Part shown: piece by piece, positions 1-9,064 of the stretch
Position numbering within the stretch: position 1 is the first letter of the stretch
Layout of the letters: every line of letters begins with the position of its first letter
Assembly: GCF_009708215.1 (NCBI RefSeq)
Contig: NZ_CP046175.1
Location: 3,782,001 to 3,846,000, forward strand
Source: Occultella kanbiaonis
GTDB taxonomy: Bacteria; Actinomycetota; Actinomycetes; Actinomycetales; Beutenbergiaceae
Length of the DNA: 64,000 bases
Reading direction: 5' to 3'
The notes under the pieces: generated by a model
Databases searched by the model: none
The model's input: only the letters and a program-made list of their open reading frames with translations
What the model was told of the DNA's origin: nothing
Program-made: the position numbers and the translations under genes

Positions 1-798
1 GACCTGTCCGGCGCCGTACCAGCGCAGAACCTGACGAACGCAGATCTGATCCTGGAGTACCCGCCCCTCGTCGAGCACGCCCGGGAATACACGGCCAAGG
101 ACATCGCGAAGGTCCACGACAAGACGCAGACGGCCCTCGCGGCGCAGGCACCGTACCGCCCGACCATGACGGTCATCGGTGCGGACGGGCGGAAGTTGCA
201 GATCGCACCGGGCGAGCACATGTCGCTGTCCATCCGGAACAAGCGGTCCGACGATTTCGTCATCGAGACGGTGGATATCGATGCTGGCGCGGTCCGCAAG
301 GAAGTGGCCGGTTACCTGAGCGCATGCACCGGGAAGGATGACCTGCCCGGGGTGCTGATGGAGCCACTGGGCACCTGGGTCGGGTACCGGGACAAGACCG
401 ACCTCCAGGGCGTCCTCGGAAAGACCGCAGAGCGGGTCCGCGCACTCTCCCGCGACCGCGACGAATCCACGATCGCGCTGATCCATCAGCATGTGCTCGG
501 GGTCCTGGACCGCAATCTCGCGACCGTCGCCAAGGACTTTCCGAAGGACCTACCGGACTACACGGCGGCCCAGCGCACGCAGGCCCGGAACTCCGAACTC
601 GTCAGCGCCGCGCTCGATGCGGTCTGCAACCTGCTTCTGTTCACCCAGACCCTGGCGAGCAGGAAGCCGAACGTCGTCGTCGCGTTCGGCGACGAACACG
701 TCAGACCTCTCACGGCCCTACTCGAGCAGGTGGTCCGCGACCTGCGCGCCCAGGAGCAGAAGGGTGACCCCGCGGAGCAGAAGCGGGAGGGCGATTGA
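1..798 (+). CDS. Hypothetical protein, 5'-truncated by the window edge
   Basis: The reading frame is open from the first base of the window, so the gene begins upstream; 265 residues are visible before the TGA. An internal ATG at 166 should not be taken as the start, because the preceding codons (…LSGAVPAQNLTNADLILEY…) have the same balanced composition as the rest. No transmembrane segment or signal is visible. The C-terminal half is largely helical (ALDAVCNLLLFTQTL, LLEQVVRDLRAQEQK) and ends in a charged tail. I do not recognise a family. A small GC hairpin follows the stop. Real-gene confidence is good; function unknown. Confidence 0.7.
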   Translation, partial: DLSGAVPAQNLTNADLILEYPPLVEHAREYTAKDIAKVHDKTQTALAAQAPYRPTMTVIGADGRKLQIAPGEHMSLSIRNKRSDDFVIETVDIDAGAVRKEVAGYLSACTGKDDLPGVLMEPLGTWVGYRDKTDLQGVLGKTAERVRALSRDRDESTIALIHQHVLGVLDRNLATVAKDFPKDLPDYTAAQRTQARNSELVSAALDAVCNLLLFTQTLASRKPNVVVAFGDEHVRPLTALLEQVVRDLRAQEQKGDPAEQKREGD

Positions 799-829
799 TC
801 GGGCAGAGATCCGCGCTCGTCGGCCCCGA

Positions 830-847
830 CGCCGGCCTGAGCCGGCG
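830..847 (+). terminator. Hairpin downstream of the first gene
   Basis: CGCCGGC-CTGA-GCCGGCG forms a perfect 7-bp stem with a 4-nt loop, 31 nt after the stop codon of the upstream gene. There is no U-tract, which is common for actinobacterial terminators. Assignment as a terminator is inferred from position and stem only. Confidence 0.4.
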
Positions 848-885
848 GGTGGCGTCCCATCGCGAGCGGATGAGCTGCCAGACCC

Positions 886-916
886 TTGACCGGGGGCGAC
901 CCGCCGCTGGTAGCCT
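886..916 (+). promoter_or_regulatory. Candidate promoter of the amidohydrolase gene
   Basis: TTGACC at 886-891 and TAGCCT at 911-916 are separated by 19 nt and resemble sigma-70-type -35 and -10 elements. A start near 923 would leave a leader of about 128 nt before the GTG at 1051. Spacing is one or two bases longer than ideal. Confidence 0.4.
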
Positions 917-1050
917 TCCGGGCACCGGCGACGACACCCGAGTGGACCGCTCGCCGCCGGTTCCTGGATCAGCAGACAGGACCTCACTGAGCTGGCGGCA
1001 TGGTCGCCGCCCGTGACCGCGCCGTTCGTCAGAACCGAAAGGCGATCCCC
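917..1050 (+). promoter_or_regulatory. Long structured 5' leader before the amidohydrolase
   Basis: The region between the candidate -10 and the GTG start contains an inverted repeat, ACCGGCG at 924-930 and CGCCGGT at 955-961, enclosing 24 nt. I recognise no known riboswitch. The GAAAGG at about 1037-1042 is the likely ribosome binding site for the start at 1051. It may be only an ordinary leader. Confidence 0.25.
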
Positions 1051-2418
1051 GTGAGCACCCTCTGGCTGTCCCACCCGCAGGCCATCTTCACCGGCACCGG
1101 CGCCGACTCCGACGGCAGCGCCGCCGGCGGCCTGGTCGTCGACACCGAGACCGGCACCATCGTCGAGCTCGTCGGCTCCGGCGCGCGACCGACCGTGACG
1201 CCCGACCAGACCTACGACGCGTCCGCGCGCGTGGTGATCCCGGGGCTGATCAACACCCACCACCACTTCTATCAGACGCTCACCCGCGCCTGGGCGCCGG
1301 TGGTGAACGTCCCGCTGTTCCCGTGGCTGGTGAACCTGTACCCGGTCTGGGCGCGGCTCACCCCGCGCGCGCTGGAGCTCGCCACGACGGTCGCGATGGC
1401 CGAGCTGCTGCGCTCGGGCTGCACCACGGCGGCCGACCACCACTACCTGTTCCCGGACGGCATGGAGGACTCGATCGACATCCAGGTCGCCGCCGCCCGG
1501 GCGCTGGGCATGCGGGCCACCCTGACCCGCGGCTCGATGACCCTCGGCGAGAAGGACGGCGGGCTGCCGCCGCAGTCCACCGTCCAGGACCCGGACGTGA
1601 TCCTCGCCGACTCGCAACGGCTGATCGACACCTACCACGAGCGTGGCGACGGTGCGATGATCCAGATCGCCCTTGCCCCGTGCTCGCCGTTCTCCGTGAC
1701 CACGCGGATCATGTCCGACAGTGCCGAGCTGGCCGCCGCCAACGACGTCCGCCTGCACACCCACCTCGCCGAGACGATCGACGAGGAGGACTTCTGCCTG
1801 GAGCGGTTCGGGATGCGGACCGTGGAGTACCTGGACTCGGTCGGCTGGCTCACGAACCGCACCTGGCTCGGGCACGGCATCCACTTCAACGACGACGAGA
1901 TCGCCCGGCTCGGCGCGGCCGGCACCGCGGTCGCGCACTGCCCCACCTCGAACATGCGGCTGGCCTCCGGGATCTGCCGTGCCGTGGAGCTCGAGGACGC
2001 GGGCGTCCCCGTCGGCCTCGGCGTGGACGGCTCCGCCTCCAACGACGCGTCCAACATGATTCTCGAGGTGCGCCAGGCGATGTACCTGCAGCGGCTGCGC
2101 TACGGCGCGGAGAAGGTCACCACCGAACGGGCCCTCGGCTGGGCCACGAGGGGCTCCGCCCGGGCCCTCGGCCGGTCCGACGTGGGCGAGCTCGCGCCCG
2201 GCAAACAGGCCGACCTGGCCCTGTTCCGCCTGGACGACCTGCAGTTCTCCGGTAGCCACGACCCGCTCGCCGCGCTGCTGCTGTGCGGCGCCGACCGGGC
2301 CGACCGGGTCATGGTCGCCGGGACCTGGCGGGTGACCGACTCCGAGATCGTCGGGCTCGACGTGCCCGCGCTGATCGCCGAGCACAGCGAGCTCGCTCGC
2401 GCCCTGGTGGCGGGCTGA
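1051..2418 (+). CDS. Amidohydrolase, 8-oxoguanine deaminase type
   Basis: A 455-residue cytosolic amidohydrolase of the triazine/8-oxoguanine deaminase group, which hydrolytically deaminates purine-like rings. The metal and substrate motifs of the group are in order: GLINTHHHFYQ near residue 60, LHTHLAET mid-protein, HCPTSNMRLASG, and LGVDGSASND, followed by the C-terminal GKQADLALF composite-domain motif. The GTG at 1051 (VSTLWLSHPQAIF) is preferred over upstream in-frame starts because an AAAGG precedes it and similarity-like sequence begins there. It is monocistronic, converging on the GNAT gene. Substrate (8-oxoguanine versus another purine or triazine) is inferred from overall motif resemblance only. 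Confidence 0.85.
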   Translation: MSTLWLSHPQAIFTGTGADSDGSAAGGLVVDTETGTIVELVGSGARPTVTPDQTYDASARVVIPGLINTHHHFYQTLTRAWAPVVNVPLFPWLVNLYPVWARLTPRALELATTVAMAELLRSGCTTAADHHYLFPDGMEDSIDIQVAAARALGMRATLTRGSMTLGEKDGGLPPQSTVQDPDVILADSQRLIDTYHERGDGAMIQIALAPCSPFSVTTRIMSDSAELAAANDVRLHTHLAETIDEEDFCLERFGMRTVEYLDSVGWLTNRTWLGHGIHFNDDEIARLGAAGTAVAHCPTSNMRLASGICRAVELEDAGVPVGLGVDGSASNDASNMILEVRQAMYLQRLRYGAEKVTTERALGWATRGSARALGRSDVGELAPGKQADLALFRLDDLQFSGSHDPLAALLLCGADRADRVMVAGTWRVTDSEIVGLDVPALIAEHSELARALVAG

Positions 2419-2478
2419 CCCGGCCGGAGCGCGACGGAGCGCACGCCGCCCGGGGTGGGCTCCGCCGTCGGGCCGTAG

Positions 2479-3057
2479 TCAGCGCCAGCTGGCCCGAGCG
2501 CCGGCGTACTCGTCCTCGAGCATGCCCATCCGGATCGAGTCGTAGTAGCGCTCGGAGTCGAGGTAGGCCTCACGGACCCGGCCCTCCACCACGAAGCCGA
2601 GGGACTGGTACAGCGCGGCCGCGCGGGGGTTGAGGCTGAGCACCTCAAGGCCGACCCGGTGCAGGCCGAGCCCGCCCGCGTCCGGAGTCTCGAACGCGAA
2701 CCCGAGGACCAGCATGATGGCCTCGCGCCCGTACCCGCGGCCCCGGTGGCCGGGGTTGGTGAGCAGGCGCACGTCGGCCCGCCGGGACGTCAGGTCGATG
2801 TGTTCCAGCGCGATCTCGCCGACCATGCGGCGGCCCTCGGTGCACATCGCCCAGTCGTACCGGCCCTCGAGCTCCGCGGCCGTGGCGGCCCACTCGGCGA
2901 CCTCCTCGCGCGTGCGCACGTCGGTCTCGCCGGTCTGCCGTCTGCCCTCCGGGTCGCTGACCCCGAGCCACAGGTCGTCGGCGTCGGCGGCCTCGATCGG
3001 ACGCAACGTGACCATCTCGCCCGGAAGGGTCGGAACGGCCCAGTCGACTTCCGGCAT
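2479..3057 (-). CDS. GNAT family N-acetyltransferase (RimJ/RimL-like)
   Basis: A 192-residue protein with the N-acetyltransferase fold. MVTLRPIEAADADDLW near the N-terminus is the usual first strand and helix of the RimJ/RimL-like group. NPGHRGRGYGREA carries the R-x-x-G-x-G acetyl-CoA pyrophosphate loop, and LNPRAAALYQSLGFVVEGRVREAYL is the typical C-terminal strand-helix-strand. GGGGGAG lies just upstream of the ATG as ribosome binding site. Acceptor substrate cannot be read from sequence. It lies downstream of gatB on the same strand, but a strong stem-loop separates them, so it is probably transcribed separately. Confidence 0.85.
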   Translation of the reverse strand: MPEVDWAVPTLPGEMVTLRPIEAADADDLWLGVSDPEGRRQTGETDVRTREEVAEWAATAAELEGRYDWAMCTEGRRMVGEIALEHIDLTSRRADVRLLTNPGHRGRGYGREAIMLVLGFAFETPDAGGLGLHRVGLEVLSLNPRAAALYQSLGFVVEGRVREAYLDSERYYDSIRMGMLEDEYAGARASWR

Positions 3058-3076
3058 GGCACTCCCCCGTCGTCGT

Positions 3077-3110
3077 GATCGGCGAGCCCGATCGGCGAGC
3101 CCGATCGGCG
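3077..3110. repeat. Short tandem repeat, 13-bp unit
   Basis: The 13-mer GATCGGCGAGCCC occurs at 3077-3089 and 3090-3102, followed by a partial third copy to 3110. It lies in the leader of the GNAT gene, just upstream of its start. Replication slippage is the simplest origin. Confidence 0.7.
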
Positions 3111-3157
3111 CCCCTCTGCGCGGTCCGGCCTCCCGACCGACGCTAGCACTGAGTCGA

Positions 3158-3214
3158 GCGCGCGAGCGCGCACCATCCCGCTGGATCCGAGCGGGATCGT
3201 GCGCACTCGCGCGC
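3158..3214 (-). terminator. Large stem-loop after the gatCAB operon
   Basis: Two 25-nt arms (3158-3182 and 3190-3214) pair with only two mismatches around a 7-nt loop (GGATCCG). It begins 8 nt past the gatB stop codon in the direction of transcription. No U-tract follows. Position and stability favour transcription termination or 3'-end protection of the gat mRNA. Confidence 0.65.
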
Positions 3215-3222
3215 CAGGGGCT

Positions 3223-4725
3223 TCAGCTGAGGCGCTCCATGATCAGCTCGCGCACGCGGCCGGCGTCGGCCTGGCCGCGGGTGGCCTTCATGACCGCGCC
3301 GATCACCGCACCGATCGGGCCGAGGTTGCCGGAGCGGATCTTCTCCGCGATGTCCGGCTGGGCGGCGAGGGTCTCGTCGATGACCGCGAGCAACGGGCCG
3401 TCGTCGGAGACCACCTCGAGGCCTCGGGCGGTGACGACGTCCTCGGGGGACCCCTCGCCGGCGAGCACGCCCTCGAGGACCTGCCGGGCGAGCTTGTCGT
3501 TGATCCGCCCGGAGTCCACGAGCGCCTGCAACTGCCCGATCTGCTCCGGGGTGACCGGAAGGTCCTCGAGCGCGACGCCCTGGGTCTTGGCCGTGCGGGC
3601 CAACTCACCCATCCACCACTTGCGCGCGGCGGCCGGGGACGCACCGGCGGCGACGGTGGTCTCGATGATGTCGACGGCGCCGGCGTTGACCACGTCGCGC
3701 ATCTCGGCGTCGGCGTAGCCCCACTCCTCGCGCAGGCGGCGCCGGCGCGCCACGGGGGCCTCGGGCAGGGTCGACCGGATCTCCTCGACCCACTCCCGCG
3801 GCGGCGCGAGCGGCACCAGGTCGGGCTCGGGGAAGTACCGGTAGTCGTCGGCGTCGGACTTGACCCGACCGGAGGACGTCGAACCGGTGTCCTCGTGGAA
3901 GTGACGCGTCTCCTGCAGAACGGAACCTCCGCCGTCGAGCACCGCGGCCTGCCGCGACACCTCGTACCGGACCGACCGCTCGATGGAGCGGAACGAGTTC
4001 ACGTTCTTGGTCTCGGTCCGCGTGCCGAGCGGGGCGTCCGCGGACTCGCGCAGGGACAGGTTCACGTCCGCGCGCACGTTGCCGCGCTCCATCCGCGCCT
4101 CGGAGACGCCGAGGGAGCGGAAGATGTCCCGCAGCGTCTGCACGTACACCCGGGCGATCTCCGGCCCGCGGGTGCCGACACCGGTGATCGGGCGGGTGAC
4201 GATCTCCACGAGCGGGATGCCGGCCCGGTTGTAGTCCACGAGGGAGTACTCGGCACCCTGGATCCGGCCGGTGGCGCCACCGACGTGCGTGTTCTTGCCG
4301 GCGTCCTCCTCCATGTGCGCCCGCTCGATCTCGACGCGGAACACCTCGCCGTCCTCGAGCTCGATGTCGAGGTAGCCGTCGAACGCGATCGGCTCGTCGT
4401 ACTGGGAGGTCTGGAAGTTCTTCGGCACATCCGGGTAGAAGTAGTTCTTCCGGGCGAACCGGCACGTCTCGGCGATCTGGCAGTTCAGCGCCAGGCCGAT
4501 CCTGATCGCGTACTCCACAGCCCTGCCGTTCACGACCGGCAGCGCGCCGGGCAGCCCGAGCGAGACCGGGGTGACCGAGGTGTTCGGGACCTCGCCGAAG
4601 GAGGCGGGCGCGTCGTCGAACATCTTCGTGGCGGTACCGAGCTCGACGTGCACCTCGATGCCGAGGACGGCGTCGTAGCGGGCGATCGCGTCGTCGTAGT
4701 CGACGAGTTCGTCGGTGACACTCAT
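3223..4725 (-). CDS. gatB: Asp-tRNA(Asn)/Glu-tRNA(Gln) amidotransferase subunit B
   Basis: A 500-residue GatB, the tRNA-binding and kinase subunit that activates misacylated Glu-tRNA(Gln) or Asp-tRNA(Asn) for amidation. The diagnostic [19 protein letters not shown] segment is present. An N-terminal GIEVHVEL motif and a C-terminal YqeY-like helical tail ([17 protein letters not shown]) are also visible. The ATG at 4725 overlaps the gatA stop by 4 bp (ATGA), indicating translational coupling. An in-frame upstream start inside gatA is rejected, because [12 protein letters not shown] is the natural N-terminus. Last gene of the gatC-gatA-gatB operon, followed by a strong stem-loop. Confidence 0.97.
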   Translation of the reverse strand: MSVTDELVDYDDAIARYDAVLGIEVHVELGTATKMFDDAPASFGEVPNTSVTPVSLGLPGALPVVNGRAVEYAIRIGLALNCQIAETCRFARKNYFYPDVPKNFQTSQYDEPIAFDGYLDIELEDGEVFRVEIERAHMEEDAGKNTHVGGATGRIQGAEYSLVDYNRAGIPLVEIVTRPITGVGTRGPEIARVYVQTLRDIFRSLGVSEARMERGNVRADVNLSLRESADAPLGTRTETKNVNSFRSIERSVRYEVSRQAAVLDGGGSVLQETRHFHEDTGSTSSGRVKSDADDYRYFPEPDLVPLAPPREWVEEIRSTLPEAPVARRRRLREEWGYADAEMRDVVNAGAVDIIETTVAAGASPAAARKWWMGELARTAKTQGVALEDLPVTPEQIGQLQALVDSGRINDKLARQVLEGVLAGEGSPEDVVTARGLEVVSDDGPLLAVIDETLAAQPDIAEKIRSGNLGPIGAVIGAVMKATRGQADAGRVRELIMERLS

Positions 4726-6236
4726 GCGTTGACCTCGAGTTCCGGGGCGCGGGACAGCAGCGGGGCGCCCCACTGGGCGAGCAGCAGGGATTCCAGGGCG
4801 GCGCCGACTCGGTACAGCCGCTCGTCGGCGCGGGCCGGGGCGAGGATCTGGAACCCGACCGGCAGACCGTCGTCGGACAGCCCGCTCGGCAGGGACAGGC
4901 CCGGCACGCCGGCCAGGTTCGCCGGGATGGTGGCGACGTCGTTGAGGTACATCGCCATCGGGTCGTCGACCTTGTCACCGAACTTGAACGCCGTGGTCGG
5001 CGCCGTCGGGGAGACGAGCACGTCCGCCTGGGCGAACGCGGCCGCGAAGTCCCGCTGGATGAGCGTGCGGACCTTCTGGGCGCTGCCGTAGTAGGCGTCG
5101 TAGTAGCCCGCTGAGAGGGCGTAGGTGCCGAGGATGATGCGGCGCTTGACCTCGTCCCCGAAGCCGGCGCCGCGGGTCGCGGCCATCACGCGCTCGGCGG
5201 TGATCGGGCCCTCGGTGGGCTCGACCCGCAACCCGAACCGCATGCCGTCGAACTTGGCCAGGTTCGAGGAGGCCTCCGACGGCAGGATCAGGTAGTAGGC
5301 GGCGAGCGCGGCGGTGAAGCTCGGGCAGGAGACCTCGACGATCTCCGCGCCCGCGTTCGTGAGGAGCTCCAGGCTCGCCTCGAAGCTGGCGCGGACCCCG
5401 CTCTGGTAGCCCTCGCCGCCGAGCTCGGTGACGACGCCGACCTTGAGGCCGGTCAGGTCGCCGGTGGCGCCCGCCTTCGCGGCCTCGGTGTACGACGGCG
5501 CCCGCTCGCTCAGCGAGGTCGAGTCACGTGGGTCGTGGCCGCCGATGACGTCGTGCAGGAGCGCCGAGTCGAGCACGGTGCGGGTGCACGGGCCGGCCTG
5601 GTCCAGGCTGGAGGCGAGCGCGATCAGCCCGTACCGGGAGACGCTGCCGTAGGTGGGCTTGACGCCGACGGTGCCGGTGACGGCGGCCGGCTGGCGGATC
5701 GAGCCCCCGGTGTCGGTGCCGATCGCGAGCGGTGCCTCGAACGCGGCGACCGCGGCGGCCGAGCCACCGCCCGAGCCGCCGGGGATGCGCTCGAGGTCCC
5801 ACGGGTTGCGGGTGGGCCCGTACGCGGAGTGCTCGGTGGAGGAGCCCATCGCGAACTCGTCCATGTTCGTCTTGCCGAGGATCGGCATCCCGGCCGCGCG
5901 CAGCCGCTCGACCAGGGTCGCGTCGTAGGGCGGCACCCAGTTCTCGAGGATCTTCGATCCGGCCGTGGTGACCTGGCCCTTGGTGACCACGACGTCCTTG
6001 ACGGCGATCGGCACGCCGGCCAGTGCGTGCAGGTCCTCGCCGGCGGCGCGGGCGGTGTCCACCGCGGCCGCGGCGGCGAGCGCCTCGTCGGTGTTGGTGT
6101 GCAGGAAGGCGTGCACGGCGCCGTCGACCGCGCCGATCCGGTCCAGGTGCGCCTGGGTGACCTCGACGCTGGAGACCTCGCCGGCGGCGAGCCTGGTGGC
6201 GAGTTCGGCCGCGGTGGCGCGGGTGAGGTCGCTCAC
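4722..6236 (-). CDS. gatA: Asp-tRNA(Asn)/Glu-tRNA(Gln) amidotransferase subunit A
   Basis: A 504-residue GatA, the glutaminase/amidase subunit that releases ammonia from glutamine for the GatB active site. The amidase-signature catalytic triad is intact: Lys80 in GVPIAVKDV, cis-Ser155 in [12 protein letters not shown], and Ser179 in [12 protein letters not shown]. The GTG start at 6236 overlaps the gatC stop (GTGA), and the 3' end overlaps gatB by 4 bp, so the three subunits are translationally coupled in the order C-A-B. The presence of the complex implies that this organism makes Gln-tRNA and/or Asn-tRNA by the indirect route. Confidence 0.97.
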   Translation of the reverse strand: MSDLTRATAAELATRLAAGEVSSVEVTQAHLDRIGAVDGAVHAFLHTNTDEALAAAAAVDTARAAGEDLHALAGVPIAVKDVVVTKGQVTTAGSKILENWVPPYDATLVERLRAAGMPILGKTNMDEFAMGSSTEHSAYGPTRNPWDLERIPGGSGGGSAAAVAAFEAPLAIGTDTGGSIRQPAAVTGTVGVKPTYGSVSRYGLIALASSLDQAGPCTRTVLDSALLHDVIGGHDPRDSTSLSERAPSYTEAAKAGATGDLTGLKVGVVTELGGEGYQSGVRASFEASLELLTNAGAEIVEVSCPSFTAALAAYYLILPSEASSNLAKFDGMRFGLRVEPTEGPITAERVMAATRGAGFGDEVKRRIILGTYALSAGYYDAYYGSAQKVRTLIQRDFAAAFAQADVLVSPTAPTTAFKFGDKVDDPMAMYLNDVATIPANLAGVPGLSLPSGLSDDGLPVGFQILAPARADERLYRVGAALESLLLAQWGAPLLSRAPELEVNA

Positions 6237-6532
6237 TGCTCCTCCCCCAGGATCTGCGGCACCAGGAACATGCCCTCCTCGGCGGCCGGCGCCTGGGCGA
6301 GCACGTCCGCCACGGGCAGGGTCTGCCCGACGGTGTCCTCGCGCAGCACGTTGGTGAGCGGGATCGGGTGACTGGTGGCGGGCACGTCGTCGCCGGCCAC
6401 CTCACTCACGGTCGCGACGGCCTGGACGATGACGTCGAGCTCACCGGCGAGGCGGGTGATCTCGTCGGGAGCGAGGTCGATTCGGGCGAGCGCGGCAAGG
6501 CGCGCGACCTCATCGGAATTGATGGTGGACAT
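6233..6532 (-). CDS. gatC: Asp-tRNA(Asn)/Glu-tRNA(Gln) amidotransferase subunit C
   Basis: A 99-residue GatC, the small subunit that wraps around and stabilises the GatA-GatB heterodimer. [20 protein letters not shown] and the helix [18 protein letters not shown] are typical of the family, as is the proline-rich tail ending in [11 protein letters not shown]. First gene of the gat operon. A TAGACT hexamer ends 7 nt before the ATG, so the mRNA is probably leaderless. Confidence 0.96.
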   Translation of the reverse strand: MSTINSDEVARLAALARIDLAPDEITRLAGELDVIVQAVATVSEVAGDDVPATSHPIPLTNVLREDTVGQTLPVADVLAQAPAAEEGMFLVPQILGEEQ

Positions 6533-6539
6533 GGCCGCG

Positions 6540-6545
6540 AGTCTA
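6540..6545 (-). promoter_or_regulatory. -10 element of the gatCAB operon, leaderless arrangement
   Basis: TAGACT on the minus strand is followed by 7 nt and the gatC ATG. This fits a -10 with the transcription start at the A of the start codon, an arrangement common in actinobacteria. No convincing -35 was found. Confidence 0.5.
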
Positions 6546-6676
6546 CCCAGCGGCCGGCACCCGTCCGCCCCACGCGTACCGGTCGTCAGGAGCGCGCCGT
6601 TCTACGGCGGATCAGGCCCGTGAGCCGCAGATCAGCACGTTCGCAGGGCCGCGGTGGGCCGTCTACGGTTGTGTGC

Positions 6677-7723
6677 GTGAGTGAGAACGGGATCGCCGGA
6701 GACGACAAGGACTGGACCTGGGTCCTCGACCGCCGGTGCCCGGACTGCGGCCTCGACGCCGGCGCGATCACGCTGGCGGACGTCCCGGGGGCGATCCGGG
6801 CGCAGATCCCGCTCTGGCCCGAGGTGCTGCACCGCCCGGACGTGCGCGAGCGGCCGGACCCGGGCACCTGGTCCACCCTGGAGTACGCCGCCCACGTGCG
6901 CGACGTCTTCGAGGTGTTCGCCGGGCGGCTGAACCTGATGCTCACCGAGGATGACCCGCTGTTCCCGAACTGGGACCAGGACGCCGCCGCCGTGGCCGGT
7001 CGCTACGGCGAACTCGAACCGCATGATGTCTCCTTGGAGCTCCAACGCCGCGGCGCCTCGCTCGCGTCCGACTTCGACGCCGTCACCGGTGAGCAGGCGA
7101 CCCGGTCCGGGCTGCGCAGCAACGGGTCGGTGTTCACCGTGCTGACCCTCGCCCAGTACCTGATCCATGACCTGGTCCACCATGCCTGGGACGTCACCCA
7201 GGGCCGGGCCGGACATGAGGGTGGCGCCGCCGTCGCGGGTGCAGCCGGGTCATCCACCGAGCCTGTGGCGGGTCTGGCCGCCGTCGCGGCGCCCGAGAAC
7301 AACGCGGCCGACGGCGGCCCTCGCGCTGTCGAGGACGGTTCCGTCGGCGAAGGCTCGGCCGACGCCGGCCCGGACACCGGCGAGGAACCTGTAGCCGCCC
7401 CCGACGCCGCAAGCACGCAGAGCGAGACCACCAAGGAACTGCCGCCCATCCAGCGCTTCGCGCACGAGCACCGGCTCGCCGTCGGCCTGACGCTCGGGGT
7501 GCTCGCACTGGCGCTCGCGGTGCTGTTCGCCATCGCCACCCCGGACTCGGACGCCACCGGCTTCTCGGGATTCGTCACCCGGTGGGCCAGCTCGCTGTGC
7601 TGGCTCCTGGTCTCCGGTGTCGCCGTGTCCTGGGCGCTGCGGGCCAAGCGCACCACGACGAACGGCCTCGCCTGGCTCGGGATCGCGTGCTACGCCTGCT
7701 ACCTGTTCTTCCGGGCCGGCTGA
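6677..7723 (+). CDS. DinB-family domain fused to a C-terminal membrane domain
   Basis: A 348-residue protein in three parts. Residues ~1-175 are a DinB/mycothiol-dependent-enzyme-like four-helix domain with the N-terminal RRCPDCGLDAG and the histidines YAAHVRDVF and LIHDLVHHAWDV that would bind a divalent metal. Residues ~176-265 are a low-complexity Ala/Gly/Pro/Glu linker. The C-terminal ~90 residues contain three hydrophobic segments (GLTLGVLALALAVLFAIA, SLCWLLVSGVAVSWAL, WLGIACYACYLFF). DinB proteins are normally soluble, so this looks like a membrane-tethered version. The GTG at 6677 is chosen because TACGGT ends 7 nt before it (leaderless). A GTG at 6671 is possible. Confidence 0.8.
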   Translation: MSENGIAGDDKDWTWVLDRRCPDCGLDAGAITLADVPGAIRAQIPLWPEVLHRPDVRERPDPGTWSTLEYAAHVRDVFEVFAGRLNLMLTEDDPLFPNWDQDAAAVAGRYGELEPHDVSLELQRRGASLASDFDAVTGEQATRSGLRSNGSVFTVLTLAQYLIHDLVHHAWDVTQGRAGHEGGAAVAGAAGSSTEPVAGLAAVAAPENNAADGGPRAVEDGSVGEGSADAGPDTGEEPVAAPDAASTQSETTKELPPIQRFAHEHRLAVGLTLGVLALALAVLFAIATPDSDATGFSGFVTRWASSLCWLLVSGVAVSWALRAKRTTTNGLAWLGIACYACYLFFRAG

Positions 7724-7773
7724 GCCCGCTCCCCCCACTCCGACGATGTCGGCGCTCGGTCGCACACTTGAGC

Positions 7774-8139
7774 ATGACCACCGGCCCCGTGCTCCGCGCC
7801 GTCGACTGCGTGACGATCCCGGTCCCCGACCTCGAGACCGGCCTCGCGTTCTACGCCGGCGCGCTCGGACACGAACTCCTGTGGCGCGACGAGACCACCG
7901 GGCAGGCCGGCTTGCGCCTGCCGGACACCGAGACCGAACTCGTGCTGACGACAAGCGCTCCGTACGCGCCGGCGTGGCTCGTCGACGCGGTCCCGGCCGC
8001 GGTGGCGGGCCTGGTCGCGGCCGGCGCCACCGTGCGCCGGCCGGTCGAGGCGATCCCCGTGGGCCGCATCGCCGTGGTCACCGACCCGTTCGGCAACGAC
8101 CTCGTACTCCTCGATCTGTCCGCCGGCCGCTACCCGTGA
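7774..8139 (+). CDS. VOC-fold (glyoxalase/bleomycin-resistance-like) protein
   Basis: A 121-residue single-module protein of the vicinal-oxygen-chelate superfamily. It begins with the typical AVDCVTIPVPDLETGLAFYAGALG strand-helix, carries LRLPDTETELVLTT in the middle and ends with the characteristic VTDPFGNDLVLLDLS strand. The acidic and histidine metal ligands are not complete, so enzymatic activity is uncertain. It follows the DinB-fusion gene by 50 bp on the same strand, with a small CCGAC/GTCGG hairpin in between. Converges on the araC-type gene with a 10-bp gap. Confidence 0.8.
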   Translation: MTTGPVLRAVDCVTIPVPDLETGLAFYAGALGHELLWRDETTGQAGLRLPDTETELVLTTSAPYAPAWLVDAVPAAVAGLVAAGATVRRPVEAIPVGRIAVVTDPFGNDLVLLDLSAGRYP

Positions 8140-8149
8140 CGCACCGCTC

Positions 8150-9037
8150 TCACGTCACGTGGTCGGCCCGCGACGCCTGGCGGAACTGCGACGGGCTCGA
8201 GCCGCTGACGGCCCGGAACTGCCGGGAGAAGTAGAACGCGTCCGGGTAACCGACCTCGCGCGCGACCTCGGCCACGGTCCGGCTCGTGGTCATCAGCATC
8301 ACCCGAGCCCTGGCCATCCGGATGCTCTTGACGTACTCGAGGACGCCGCCGCCGGTGGCGTGCCGGAACAGGGCCGCGAAGTGGGAGGCGCTGAGGCCCA
8401 CGTGCGCGGCCAGTTCCGGGACCCGGACCGGGGCGTCGAGGTGCTCGAGCAGGTACTCGCGAGCCCGCTGGACCGGGCCGGCCTCGTTGCGCGGCCCGGC
8501 CAAGCGGTCCGCCCCGATCTGGGCGAGGGCGTTCCAGGCCGCCCCGGCCGCGGCCATCAGTACCGGGCGGGTCTCGTCCCGTTCGAGCGCCTGCACCACC
8601 TGCTCCATCGTGTGCACCGTACGCGCGGGATCGTGCAGGTCCACCACGGCGTGCCCAGCACCGCCGACGATCGGAGCGAGCAGCGTCGGCACGTCCGACC
8701 CGGCCGCGTGGAACCACCAGAGTGTCCAGGGGTCGGCCCGGTCGGCCCGGTACAGGTGCGGGGTGCCGGGCGCGAGCACCAGGGCCTGACCGACTCTGAT
8801 CGCCTCGGTCGAAGCGCCGACGTCGCACCAGCCGCGACCCTCGGTGCACACCAGGACCACGGCTTCACGCGCCCCCTTCGGCCGGGACCGTCCATGGTTC
8901 GCGGCGTGCGGGAAGTACCCGGCGTCGGTGGCGAGCAGCCGCTCCGTGACCCCGACCGTCAGCGCCTGGCCGACCAGCGGACGCGGCAGCACCCGCATGC
9001 GCTGGCCCGGGAAGCCGTCCCTCGTGTACGTCACCAT
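8150..9037 (-). CDS. AraC-family regulator of the adjacent carbohydrate locus
   Basis: A 295-residue AraC-type regulator. The N-terminal cupin-like sugar-binding domain includes AIRVGQALVLAPGTPHLYRADRADPWTLWWFH. The C-terminal double helix-turn-helix runs from AREYLLEHLDAPVRVPELAAHVGLSASHFAALFRHATG to VAEVAREVGYPDAFYFSRQFRAVSGSSPSQFR. The ATG at 9037 (MVTYTRDGFPGQ) is chosen over farther upstream in-frame codons because those would run into the divergent gene. Divergent transcription from the DUF5107/GH36 locus across 84 bp argues that it controls that locus in response to a sugar. Confidence 0.9.
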   Translation of the reverse strand: MVTYTRDGFPGQRMRVLPRPLVGQALTVGVTERLLATDAGYFPHAANHGRSRPKGAREAVVLVCTEGRGWCDVGASTEAIRVGQALVLAPGTPHLYRADRADPWTLWWFHAAGSDVPTLLAPIVGGAGHAVVDLHDPARTVHTMEQVVQALERDETRPVLMAAAGAAWNALAQIGADRLAGPRNEAGPVQRAREYLLEHLDAPVRVPELAAHVGLSASHFAALFRHATGGGVLEYVKSIRMARARVMLMTTSRTVAEVAREVGYPDAFYFSRQFRAVSGSSPSQFRQASRADHVT

Positions 9038-9064
9038 GGGACCACCCTGCCATCGAATCGTCCA

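Noticed and set aside
718-2385. Minus-strand open frame opposite the amidohydrolase
   Set aside because: Valine/glycine/arginine-rich shadow; the plus-strand gene carries all amidohydrolase motifs.
3199-5091. Long plus-strand open frame (~630 codons) antisense to gatB/gatA
   Set aside because: It is a GC-driven shadow with Gly/Arg/Leu/Val-biased composition; gatB and gatA on the other strand are unmistakable.
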